From Alligator mississippiensis (Eukaryota > Chordata > Crocodylia > Alligatoridae), in contig NC_081837.1 of the NCBI RefSeq assembly GCF_030867095.1, positions 19,700,001 through 19,764,000 of the forward strand: a stretch of DNA of 64,000 bases, given 5' to 3'. The notes beneath the pieces were generated by a model that did no database searches, was not told the DNA's origin, and saw nothing but the letters and a program-made list of their open reading frames with translations. Of this stretch, positions 45,130-56,530 are shown piece by piece (position 1 is the first letter of the stretch; each line of letters begins with the position of its first letter). Position numbers and translations under genes: made by a program.

Positions 45130-45350
45130 GTCCAAAAGAAATTCCTTACTCAAGCCTGTATACTTAGTGCAGTGGGCATGGGGGGCTGCCAGTTAACAGC
45201 CTGGCATGAAGAAACCGCGCTCTGGGCCAGGCTAAACTCTGATCAGGGGTGTCCGGGAGAGTCCTCTGGTGCCACAGAAGCATGGCGTGGGGTGGCCCAA
45301 GAAGCATTTCCATATCTAGTCCCAGCCCAAAAGCCAGTTCCTGGTATCCA
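45130..45350 (-). repeat. Inverted outlying unit of the ~190-bp array
   Basis: Read on the minus strand it contains TTGGGCCACCCCACGCCATG, CTGTGGCACCAG and GCCTGGCCCAGAG, the same unit as the array at 42.95-44.48 kb but in opposite orientation, separated by the palindromic element. Confidence 0.8.
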
Positions 45351-46970
45351 CAGACAAGGGGATGGTGTTCCCGCGCCAGTGAAGTCTGTCTGCCCCCGGG
45401 GTGCAGCTGTATGTGACCTAGATCAGAAATGCGCCAACTCAAGGCAGGTTCCGGAGGTGAGAAACAAGCAGAGTCTGAAGTGAGGGACGATGGTTGTGGG
45501 ATGTGCTCGCTCCTTCCCCCCGGGGGCCGTTGCCATCCTTTGAGGGGAGCTGTGCAGGACCCCAGGCCTTACCGAGGTGGCGGTCCTAGAGATCTCAGCA
45601 GCAAACTCATTGGGCTGCGCTGGTTTGCTCTCCTGAGCCCTTCTTCAACACGAGCAGTGCTTCACAGCGCAGAGGGTACCAGCTCCCTCCTGCCCTGCAC
45701 TTGGTGCCACAGGCCAGCAGCAGTGACGTGTGGCTGAGCAGCCTGGGCTGTGCCAGGTGTCAAGAGATTGTACCTGAGTCACACACAGGTCACAAGAGGG
45801 GAACGTTCCCATAAGCATTGCTCTTAGGGTTGGTCAAAGAGGGCACGTGGCCCTTCACCTGGAATTCAGTCACCAGAGGACCTTGGGGCTGGGGAGCACA
45901 GCACAGGGGAGAAGGTATCGCTGCTGCAGAACATGCAGGGGCAGTGAGTGGGGTGGGCAGGGATGGGCAGAGGGCCCTTGAGTGCAGGAGCAGCAAGGTT
46001 GGGGGGTTACATTTCTGCTATCTCTTTGCAGGGGGTTCCCGTGGGTCTGTCTGAGAGATATGCAAAGGAATCAAGTCCAGACTCTAATGTGTCACTCTGG
46101 GCCTTGCTCCAGCCCCCAGCACTTACCCAACCAGCTCCAGGATGTGCATGAGGCCCAGCGCTGATGGCCCACCTGGGACGAACATCCACTAACCTGAACG
46201 TGAAGCAGGAAGGGTCCCAGATGCCAGAGCCTCCCTGCAAACCAGTGATTTCCCATCCTTTCCCCAGCCTGCCTATGCCTCTGCGACCTGGAACAGAGGC
46301 CCCAAGCACAGATATCCCCGCACACACCATCCTTGCAATGCTCCAGGCTGAGCCAGGCACCCGGGGAGCCAGAAACCTCAGGGGCCATTTCGAACCACGG
46401 TTCGTAGCCCCAAGAGATTCGAAAAGCTTCCAAATCACGAGCCCTGGGGATTTATCCAGCTCAGCCTTCCCCGCTGCTGGGGAGAGCACTTCTGACATGC
46501 AGGTGACACTTCTCTGCTGTGTTAGAGCTACCATAGCTGTGAGGAAAGGCTGAGGGGTTAAACCCTGCAAGGTGCTGGGTGAAGAGGCTGTGCTTCCCCA
46601 GTGTTGTCCCATGCGTGGGGTAGTGGGCCAAGCTGGCTCAACTGGCTGGATCCCAGGGAGGATGGAGCCTGCTCTGACCACAGCAAACGGTCTTGCTCTG
46701 ACCGGTGGGACAGCTGAGCCCTCTGCTTGTACTGCTGAGAGCCAAGGTTGAAACCCCACGGAGGAGTCGTGACCGGGGCTGCTGAGCAGCACTTGGTGCA
46801 CAGGCAGCTCCACTGTTTCCTGCTGCACTTCAGCAGCAAAATAGGAAATCCCAGGCCGAGGTGTTACATGGCGTGACTCTGAAATGCTGAGGAGATCAGA
46901 CTAGCCCGGAGAGAGGGCCCCACACAGCTCACGGGGCAGGAACTTTGTTCTGAGCTATGAGCAGACATGG
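45351..46970. other. Unassigned interval
   Basis: GC-moderate. Open frames at 46007-46828 (minus) and 46164-46553 (plus) overlap each other and show no domain, so I do not call either. Confidence 0.3.
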
Positions 46971-46974
46971 GACA

Positions 46975-47215
46975 CTTTTTACATATGTTTGTGCTGCAGT
47001 GCCAGGCACTTTTAAAAGCACCCAGTGCTGCATTACGTACATTTGTATAAACAGTGAAACGCATGTCAGCGCTGAGAAAACAGTGGTGGTGCACTTTCGA
47101 AGTAAAACACATCAAAAACGTTTTAGTTCAAAACCACACGGCTGCCATTTTCTCAGCACTGATGCACATTTCACTGTTTATATGAATGCAGGCGACGCAG
47201 CACCGGACACATCAG
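46975..47215. mobile_element. Palindromic MITE-like element
   Basis: Arms 47038-47080 and 47148-47190 are reverse complements over about 43 bp with few mismatches (TATAAACAGTGAAA and GCTGAGAAAA shared). The central spacer is about 67 bp. Flanking GCAGTGC / GCAGCACC symmetry suggests a longer element of about 240 bp. Confidence 0.55.
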
Positions 47216-48139
47216 CTCGTGTATGGAGAAGACTCGATTAATTGAGTCTGCTCCAACACACGGCATCTCTGGCCCATTACAGCAGACAAATATATGTGGA
47301 TAAATGCCCAAGGTGCCTAAGGAGGCGCACAGCATCACAGTGGTTAAGGGAAGAGATGATACAGAAGGGCTAATGCACCACACATCGCACAAGGTAGCCC
47401 CACATCACCTGCAATGGGAGCAGGAACCTCCTGGCTTGAACTCAGCCCCCTGATTTAGTCAGTTCAATTCTCAGGTCCAGAAATGCAAACATTTGAAATA
47501 TCCATATTTAAAACTGCAGGTGGCCATGTAAATCTCATTAGGGGATCTGTGCGTGGGGTGTCCCCATATCTTGTCTGTCCTGTCTGACCGGTCTGTAAAC
47601 ACAGCCGCCCACCCAGCAGTGGCTGCATCTGTGTGCTGGGAGGGACGTGACTGTGCGGAAGAGGCGCACTGTGTCTCCTGTTGGAGCTTGTGCAGTACCG
47701 GGGCCAGGTGCCGCAAATCTCCCCGCAAAAGAACGTGTCTCCTCAGCAGCCTGGTGTCTCCCTGCTACCCCTGCACACACGGAGCTGCCAGCGGCTCCTG
47801 GCTCTTATTTGACTGAGAAAGTCACAGACCAGGGGAGCAAAAGCCCTTCTGTGAAAACTCAGCACATCACCTCATCCACCACTGTGCTAAACCCCTCCTG
47901 CCTCTCCAGCCAGGCACAGCTCTTGTGTCACTCGGCCCTGCTTCCTTTCTTGATGCTGAGAGCAGAACAGACCGCGTCTCTTCGTCCCAGCTCCTGGGGA
48001 CTCACTGGAAGGAAAAGCCAGGTTTCACTTCGGCCTTGACTACCCCAAAAGCTAAGCACCCGCTGCTCCCCTCACGCTGCAGTCCCCCTGGGCAGCCCAG
48101 GCACAGCCCCAGGCAGCAGGGCTGAGCACTGATCCAGTC
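47216..48139. other. Unassigned interval
   Basis: No domain-bearing frame or repeat recognised. Confidence 0.25.
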
Positions 48140-48420
48140 AGATGACAGGATCCCAGAGCAGTGGGGCTGGGAGGGACCTCCAGAGCTCACATCTAACCCC
48201 TGCCTGAGGCAGGACCAGCCCTGGCCAACCCATGCCAGGCACATCCACTGACTGGCCTCTTAGCAACACTACAGTCAACCCTGACACTACACTGGACGTA
48301 ACACGCAAACCGGCCACAACTAAAGCAGAGGGGTTACCCCAATACCTTGGACTGGGGACCCAGGGAGTCTTTGGGAAAATGAAAGCTCAAGAGACAGGAG
48401 TTTCCACTCCACTCACGTAG
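48140..48420 (-). mobile_element. CR1-like 3' end, inverted
   Basis: CAGTGGGGCTGGGAGGGACC, then CTAACCCCTGCCTGAGGCAGG, is the reverse complement of a CR1 3' end. A second copy of this subfamily lies at 50740-51190. Confidence 0.6.
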
Positions 48421-49589
48421 GTTTTCTCAGCACTCACTGCAGGGGAGCAGCAATCAGCCAGGAAAGAAGCCCTCTCCCAGGCCAGCTCCACAGAGCAGCA
48501 GGGAGAGCTGTATGACCTGGCTTTGCTATGCTATGGGGCTCAGCCCCGGTGCTGAGAGATAAAAGGGAGCCAGGGGAGAGAGACAACAGTATGGCGGGTG
48601 CTGCAGGGTTAGGAGAGGAGCCTGGCCTCTCGTTGCTGCAGACACTCTCGGGCCTTCCGGGGGGTGCCGTTGTGTGGTCACATAGCTCACAGGCTGGTGA
48701 CACTGGTTCCCTGCTGCCCAGATGCCTTGGTCTTCTTCTGAATCCGGGCAGGAATTGAGATCAGACCATGCCAGGGTAGCACCCACCAGGAGCTTTTTTA
48801 GGTCTACAAAGCAGGAAAGCAGGGCAGCGTCCTCCCCTGCATGACCACGCACAGGCTGTGCCTCTGGTCTGCTTGTTCCCAGTGTATTTCCCCTCCTGCC
48901 TTCCAGAATGTGCCCAGGCCTGAAGGAGCTGTGCACCAGCACTGGGGTGGGACAGGGAATCAAGGCTTGTCCAGTGTAGCTACATGCACTGCACAGCCCA
49001 ACACAGAGGGAGCAGGATGGAACAACTGCTGCTTTGTACCCAGTTGTCCCAGATGGATGTCAGCACAGTTGCATGTTATGGGCAGGCTACAACAAATAGC
49101 TGCTTCTGTCTAAAGAAGCACCGAGGCACATAAATAACCAGCATCTAATATATACTACAAGGCAGTTCACCACAATACAATATAATAGGAAATAAAACAA
49201 TATAATATAACTTAACCTAGCCTAACCTAACATCATATATAGGGGGAAAGGAGAGGCAGGGAGGGTGGTGAGGGCTGGAAAGGGAAGGGGCAGAACAGAG
49301 GGAGTAGCTTTCTGGTGCTGATTTTCTGCCCTACATCATACAGCCCCCAAATCCACTCCTTCATGCTTGATGTCCTGCAGACCAGGTCCTGAAATACAAA
49401 AAGGCAACAGAGAAACTTTCAGCAACTTCCCAGGTGGCAGAGGAAGGAGAAAAAAGAAAGGGTGATTTATAGGGGTGTGCAGAGACCACCACACAGCTGG
49501 AATCAATTGTCAGGACCCTTAGCAAATACTCTGAGCACAGCCTTGCTGTCCCACAGGGCAGCAGCTCATCAGAGCTGTCTTCACCCATC
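48421..49589. other. Unassigned interval
   Basis: An AT-rich patch at 49135-49240 (ATATAATA runs, CCTAACCTAA). No gene or element recognised. Confidence 0.25.
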
Positions 49590-50410
49590 CATCCTGCCCA
49601 GCTGCCTAGAAGTTCGTCCTGACTAACATCAGCTGAGTCACAAGAGTAGAAACTTCTACCAAGGAGACAGGGTGGACCCCACAGTGTGCTGGGGTTCCCA
49701 CAGCACTGACACCTGCTGCTTGCGTGGGACATATGTTGGAAATCCAGTCTCTAGCAGTGGGAACTGTCCCCAGGGGTAGGGCAAACAATGCCCCCATGCA
49801 GTGAGGAAGCTTGCCCACGGTGCCAAGAAGAGGCAGGCACCAAACCCTAGGCCCTCTCCCCACTGAGCTCTACCCAGCAGCCACTGGGGCTCTACTGTTC
49901 TCGCATCTTACCAGGAGGGAGCTGGGGGCCGCGGGTCACAGTCCGTGTTCCCAGAGAGGCGTGGGAACTGCCATAGTACAGCCGTAGAATCATCTTCAGT
50001 GGCTGCAGTGAAAGGCATCGTGACATGGCATCAGTGAGAGAGAAGAAAACTCATGGGATTAAAACCAATACAAAACCATGGCCACACCCTGATCCCAACG
50101 GGGCGGCACCCCCGGCAATGCCCATGGCTGTGCCTGGGTGACTGCACTGCTGCCAGTGAAAGCTGCTGTCTGTTGCTAACCCTCACTTGCATCCAGCTAT
50201 TCGTTCCCGGTCCCTATTCCAGGGTTAGTCTCCCTAAACCTCTCACTGCTGCTATCAATTCCTGCCCAGGGCCCCTTCCCTAGAAGATGTGTCCTAGAAG
50301 ACTTCCTCTGAGTCCCAGCTGTGGGGCTCCTAGGTGTCAAGAGATATCTCTGGTGAGTAACACAAGACATGTCTGAGGGGAGAGGTGATGGAGCTGCCTC
50401 CAAAACTCAG
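49590..50410 (+). repeat. Diverged duplication, copy 1
   Basis: Shares ordered blocks with 52180-53480: GAGACAGGGTGG, CCCACAGCACTGA, ATGTTGGAAATC, GGGA.CTGCCAT.GTACAGCC, TCTTCAGTGGCTGCAGTGAAAG-like text, GATTAAAACCAAT.CAA and CAAGAGATATCT. Not all blocks are collinear (CAAGAGAT is near 50338 here but near 52822 in copy 2). Confidence 0.5.
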
Positions 50411-50739
50411 CCATCTTGTGTGAGCGCAGCCACTTCTGCTTTACACAAAGTTCCCATCACTGTAAATAATTTCAGGGCTTGGAAGCCCCCAATGCATGCG
50501 CTTCTGGAGATAATCTCTGTACAGGCCAGAGGCTGCACAAAGCAGTTGCTGTAAGGGGATACTGGGAAACTTAAGAGGAGACCAACCATAGAAAGCAGAT
50601 TTCGGATGCTGCACCAAGCTGCACAGTTCTTGCCTGGAATCTGGAAATAAAATACAAATTATTTCCGATGGACTACCAGTTCTCAAAAGTGAAAAGAAAC
50701 ATTCACTAGTAACTTCACGTGAACAACTTAAAACATAAA

Positions 50740-51190
50740 ATCGTAGAGAAGTGGGGCTGGAAGAAGGGACCACCAGAGGTCACAGCCAGTCCAGCCCCTG
50801 CCTGAGAAAGGAACATCCCTATCCAAACCATCCCATACAACCCATCATCTAAACTCTACATCAGACTGCCCTCAACCCTGACATGACGCAAGACCTAACA
50901 CCCTCACCTGCCACAGGTGAAGCAGGAGAACCATGGCAGCCAACGTCCTGCTTCTATGAAATGTTATCAATATACACTTGAGAGATCTTGCATACAAGTC
51001 ACACTCCCCACTACAGAGGAAGGAACCCCGCACCCCGACAGACCATACCAATCTCACCATGGGGTAAAATTCTTTCCTGACCCCAAATGTGGCGTTGGTC
51101 TGATCCTAGGCAGATGGGTAAGACCCTCTAGCCAGGAGCCTCTGGCTTTGGTCCCAGCAGAAGCATTGGCACAGCACAGTCAAGGTCCCC
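50740..51190 (-). mobile_element. CR1-like fragment, inverted
   Basis: AAGTGGGGCTGGAAGAAGGGACC, read inward from the left, gives the CR1 3' end on the minus strand. Upstream CR1 text (AAAATTCTTTCCTGACCCCA) extends it to about 51190. It is longer and less decayed than the 48-kb copy. Confidence 0.6.
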
Positions 51191-52179
51191 AGCCATAACA
51201 CCCTCAAGGCACATATGTCCCAAAAACATAACACCTTCACCGGCCTGTCTCCCCTGACGTCATAAAGAGGAAGAACAATCTGAGTGGCCTCAAGCTAATT
51301 CAATTCCCTTGCAATACACTTGAAGCTGAGATGACATGTAAACATATTCCAGCCCAGCACATGAAAGGGCAATTTCAAATACATCCTTACCACACGGGCC
51401 ATTACTGGAGTGCAGAACTGGAAAATCTGTTACCACTAACAGACATGATACCTTTTGCATTGGCTCCAAGACATGCTGGATCCTCCCCTTCCCAGTGGGT
51501 CAAAGCTGACCAGGACTCCAAGTTTTTCCTGTCTGGAAAGTTTAGCATGATGTTACTGGCAGAACTGTGAAGTCCAAGAGGTGCCCAGGAGGCCCGCTGT
51601 GTTAGGACTCGGGCAAGAGAAGACTGTGCAGCAACCCAGCACTTCCACTTCCAAGGGATGCAATTGGGAAAGGTGGAAAAATACAGGAGCTACTGCATGA
51701 AGAACTTCTCCACAGGAGCTTTAGGATTTCTGTTCCAATTGTATGATAAACAGCTGACAAAAGCCTCCCAGTTGCTCGGCAGTCTCGCCTACCCATTAAG
51801 GCTGCCATGCTCTGCCACCTGATCTTGCAGGTTCCAGGCTTGGAGACATTGGCCAATAGCCCCTAGGCAGAATGGGGTTTTCTACATGTCTGTACAAAAC
51901 ATGAATTATCTCAGTGGGAACCTCTGAGAAAGGCAAAAAGGCTGCAAAGAGACATTCATGGACAAAGGTTCCTGCATCATGAGTCTAGAGGAGGCTGGGG
52001 CACAAACCTCTGCTTCCAGCAGTACCAAACGTCTGATCTTGCATCACAAGGTTGGCTTCCCTGGCAGTGGGGCCAGGGTGAGTGATAGCACTGGCATGGT
52101 GTCATATGGGAATTGGAGGGCACATTGTATTTCCATCACCTTCTCTCTCTGTCCATCCTGTCCATTTGGCTAGAAGTTG
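51191..52179. other. Unassigned interval with a weak repeat of 57.3 kb
   Basis: CTCCACAGGAGCTT through GCTGACAAAAGCCTCCCAG (51711-51775) resembles CTCCCACAGGAATGG through GCCGACAAAAGCCTCCTCG (57333-57463) with gaps. No coding recognised. Confidence 0.3.
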
Positions 52180-53480
52180 ATACTTGGGATACTATAAGCA
52201 TCCCAAGAATCAGAAACTCCTCTCAGAGAGACAGGGTGGGTCGCTTGGGTTTCTGTTCCCACAGCACTGATAGGTGCTGCCTGCTAGAGACACATGTTGG
52301 AAATCTAGCTTCAAGCAGTGTGAAGTGTCCCCATGGGTAGTGGCCTGAAGGGATCCTAGCCTGGGTTCAAAGGCACAAGTGGACAGCTGGGAGAAAAACT
52401 CACCTCTGCCTGCCCTGGCTTCTTCCCAGACATGGCATCATCCTTGGTCCATGCCCTCTGAAAAGATCAAGGCCATAAGCAAAAGGTACTTTCCACAAGC
52501 TAAGGTGATTGCTGATTAAACAAGGGGTCCCTCCACCTCCAGGCCTTCCGCTTTTCCCTGAGGAATACCCCTTGAGTTTGCAGATTCTGCCCAGGGCCAA
52601 GTGATCTTCTGGTTCTGCCTTGGTCTCCACCTGAGCTCAGCCCAGGTCCTCAGCACGGCAGGGGAGCCCCAGCCCTGCCTCTCTCAGCACAAGAGAGGGC
52701 TTACGCACACATGGTGTCTGGGGGGAAACTGGGTGCTCAGGCAGCAGCTGTCCCAGCAGCAGAACAGCAGCACATCCGTGCAAAGGGCTCATTTGCTGGA
52801 AGCAGTGCAGCTTCTAAGTACCAAGAGATCTGGCTGAGGAGCAACACAAGCCTAGTCTGAGGGCAGACACTAGGACCACACCAGCCCTTTCAGGTTGGGA
52901 TGGAGGACGAAAAGAACTAACCAGTGCTGGTGTCTCCAGCTGCCACAGCTGCTCACTTTTGAAGGGTGCCAAAACACCTGTTCCACCCTGCCACGCTCCC
53001 CTGCAGCGGGTTGGCCCTGCTGGACGCTGCCAGATGCACCTTGAACATTGTATTACTAGTTGGACCTTGAGACATTGCAATCTCAAAGTAGTGAGACAGA
53101 AAGGTATCCGACGCGACAGCAAAGATTTCCCAAGATGCAAAAAGGAGGCACACACCAAGCCCCTAGGTCCTCTTGAACCTGTGCTCTGCCACCAAGCAGC
53201 TGTTGATGTCTTACTGTTATTGTGTCTTACCGGGAGGGCACCGGGAGGTCGTCTGTCCAAAATCCTTTTCCTGGGAGGACGTGGGTACTGCCATGGTACA
53301 GCCCCCAGAAGCATCTTAAGTGTCTGCAGTGAAAGACATGGTGACATGATGTCAGTGACGGAGAAGATGAAGCATTTGATTAAAACCAATGCAATGCCCA
53401 AGCCACAACCCCACTCCCAGTGACAGGCACCCCTAGCAATGCCCCTGGATGCGCCTGGGTGAGCACTGAGACAGCTCTCA
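52180..53480 (+). repeat. Diverged duplication, copy 2
   Basis: Partner of 49590-50410. Blocks include ACATGTTGGAAATCTAGC (52291), ACTGCCATGGTACAGCC (53288), GTCTGCAGTGAAAGACAT (53322) and GATTAAAACCAATGCAA (53378). Confidence 0.5.
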
Positions 53481-55449
53481 AGTAAAACGTAGTCAAAGCT
53501 GCTGACTGTTGCTAATGAGCATTTCCATCCAGTCCTTCACTTCCTGGTCCTCCTAAACCTCATGCATCTGCTATCAGTACCTCAAGTACGTCTCCCACCA
53601 CCTCAAGGTTACTGATGCTCCTGATCCAGGCCACAGCCACCCCAGGCAGGAAGAGCCCTGTGCCCTTTCACTGGGAATAGCTCTGAGGGGATCTTACAGG
53701 TCAGATTCAGCAAAGCCCTTAGACAAGGATAACTCCTAGCTCCAAAGTGTTTTCCTACCTGCTAGCGAGATGCCATGGGATGTATTCATGGCACCTTTCC
53801 AGCCTGAAGTGGGGGTACTTAGCCTGCAGGGTGCTCATTTGCTGCATTTTGTAACTTCACAAACAAAGCATTTCTGTTTAGACCCTGCAATCCTGGCCAC
53901 GGGGCTGCGTCCCACTCACCTGAGGAAAAACCTTGTCACTCACCTGATGCATGGGATTTAAGGAGTAGGACAGAGGCTATTTAAAACCAGTTATGTCTTG
54001 TTTGGATTGATAGTATTGCAGAAGGCTGCCCCTGACACCCAGAGTGAGCCTCAGTCCTCAGCTGTCTAGTGCTCCATGCGCCCAACTGCTACCAGTCTTG
54101 TCCTTAGCCACTATATCTCCTGAGAGGCATAAGTGGCTCCATCTGTCCCTGTAGCCATACCCATGCCTTGCAGGTGGTACTTCATATCACTTCAGGGGGT
54201 CCCTGGCTCCATCACAACACTTGGACTGCTCAGGCCTCAAATCTTTGTTGGGGCTTCAGCTTTCCTGGCTTTGGTCCCTTTTCTCTGGCTGTGCTCCATC
54301 AGCCAAGGTCCATGGCCTTGGACTTCAGGTTCTGGACTTCAATCCCGTCCTGTCCTTCTCAGGCTCCTTAGGCCCCTGACCCTGGTCTTGCCCATCTTGG
54401 GCTACTTGGGCCCCTGGCCCTGCTCTCAACCACCTTGAGCTGCTTGGTCCCCTGGCCCTAGACCTGGCAAAGCTGCTGCCTTGCATCCCCACCCCCAGGG
54501 TCCCTGACCCAGGCTGGGCTGCTCTCATGCTGCTCAGGCCCTTTAAGGTCTCTCCCCTCAGCACAGCTCTATGCTGGGTGTCTTGCAGGTGCCCCCGTGA
54601 CTTCCATACCACCCCCATAGCCACAATCCAGTCCTCCAGTCTTAGACTTCAGTGTAACACAAGTATAAGCAAGCAGCTTCCCAAGCTAAACTTTACCCTC
54701 ACTCTGGGTCAATGCCCCACCACAAGGCATACCTCCCTTTAGCTAGGCTGACCATAACAAGATCATGGACATCCGGGACATTGCCCCAAACCTCTCCTCC
54801 CGCACTCTCACAAGCTGGCAGGGGGCTGGGTCGCTTTTAGGTGGGCAGCCGTTCCTGGCTGCTGCCTGCTAGCTGGGTTGTGCCACTCAGTGCTGTTCTG
54901 ACTCCCTACCCTGCACCCCTGCATTCCCGAGGCACCCATTATAATTCTTCTCAGCCAGCCAGGCTGACCTCTTTAATCTGGGACTGTCTCGGCAAACCAG
55001 GCCAGGTGGTCACCCTTCCTTTAGCTGCTCTGTCTAGCACCCCTGGGTAGCTCGGGTGTCCATGGCACTGTTCCATGAGGCCTCTCTCTTCCAGGAGCTC
55101 CTTCTCCCCAGCATGCAGGGCAAGACTGCCCCTTTTGCCACAGGCCCTGGGCTTATATACCTCTAAGCCGCACCCCTTCCGGTCATGTGGCTCACCAGCC
55201 ACACACAGGGGTTTCCCCTTTTCCCCATGGCCAGCACGTGCTCTCCTGCTGCAGCTGCACACAGCCCACTTGGCCCGCTGCACCCTCATTAAAGTGACAG
55301 GAGCCTCTGGCTTCCTGCCACGCCATTGATCCACACAGGAAACGGGTGCCGAGGGCGTTCCCTCTGACCTGATGATTTATTCTCTGACCAGGAAGATGAG
55401 CTGGAGAAAGATCCAGTCTGACAATGGAGGAGCAAAATGTTGGGAACAC
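53481..55449. other. Unassigned interval
   Basis: CT-rich around 54130-54600. Frames there are low-complexity Leu/Pro text without domains. No element recognised. Confidence 0.25.
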
Positions 55450-55492
55450 AGAGGAGAGGAGAGGAGAGGAGAGGAGAGGAGAGGAGAGGAGG
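55450..55492 (+). repeat. Microsatellite (GAGGA)n
   Basis: About eight near-perfect GAGGA units. Confidence 0.9.
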
Positions 55493-56394
55493 GCTGGCCG
55501 CCTCTCAGCAGAGGGTCACACAGCCCTGGGGTCCAGCACTGCCAGCGATGGGCCCTTCTTATTCCCATACCCAAGCCGAGGAGGTCTCCACTACTACCAC
55601 GTGAATTCAGCTGCACTCTGCGAAGCAACTGTTTTGCCAGTGGTGGTCTCTCTTCTGTGAATCGTACTGACCAGAAGCCCAGGGGTCCTGGACACGGCTG
55701 CCTGGGGCCCCATGGAAAACAGTCCCAGCCGTCCACCTCTAAGGAGAGGCAGCGAAGGTAGGAAAAGCCCCACATTTCTCTCACTGCTCTCTCTGGAAAA
55801 ATGTAACGTGGTATTTTCCCTAAACATTTCTCTTACCTCAACAGATGTTTTGGGGGACTCAGCCAGGCTCCCTCTCAGGGCTGATCCAAAACGCCCACAA
55901 GGTAGCAAACAAATTGCTCTCCGAGCTCGTCTCCTGTGCCACTGGCAGGCCCTGAGTGGAGAGAGGGGGTTAGCTGTGTGAGACTGGACTCGGGCAGAAG
56001 GCAGCGCAGGGGTCTGTATTTCAGACTACTAGAGTTGCAAGTCAATGCTTTCACATGGAGATGGAGCTAATTGTCACGTGCATGTGAAATCAAGGCTGTT
56101 ACAGGCAGGATGGCATGACCGATTTCTTGGCACTAAGCTTTGTTGCCAAACAGTGCCTATTAGGGCTAAGCAAAGCAGTTTGCGATGGCATTTCGAAATC
56201 CTCCACTTGCATGGCCTAAGAAACTGGGGAAAAGGAAAAAACAGAAGTAAAGCCTCCCTTTGGTATTTTTGAAGTGAGATGGTTCACACTATACCTGCAA
56301 ACTATATTTCTGTTTCAGTCTTTACCTGAATGTATTTGTTTTGAAATGCATCTCCCCAAATTCAAATGAAATGCTTCAAGTACACACCAACTGC
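55493..56394. other. Unassigned interval
   Basis: No gene or named repeat recognised. Confidence 0.2.
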
Positions 56395-56530
56395 TGAAAC
56401 TTCCTTAGCCTGACGAAGGGTTTTTGAACTTGAAAGCTTGCTTAATAACTATTCTCCAACTATTTGGGTTGGTCTAATAAAAGATATCAAATTCACTCAA
56501 GGAACCTTGTCTGCCTCCTTCAAGCAAAAC
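56395..56530 (+). repeat. Dispersed repeat with CTGACGAAGGG...GAAAGC core
   Basis: CCTGACGAAGGGTTTTTGAA, then CTTGAAAGCTTGC, then GGTTGGTCTAATAAAAG and AAGGAACCTTGTCTGCC. It is the best preserved member of this family in the window; others are at 18590 and, more distantly, 13835. Confidence 0.55.

Noticed and set aside
46007-46828. 273-codon open frame on the minus strand as a gene
   Set aside because: It overlaps competing frames, shows no domain, and lies in GC-moderate non-coding DNA; length alone is not support.
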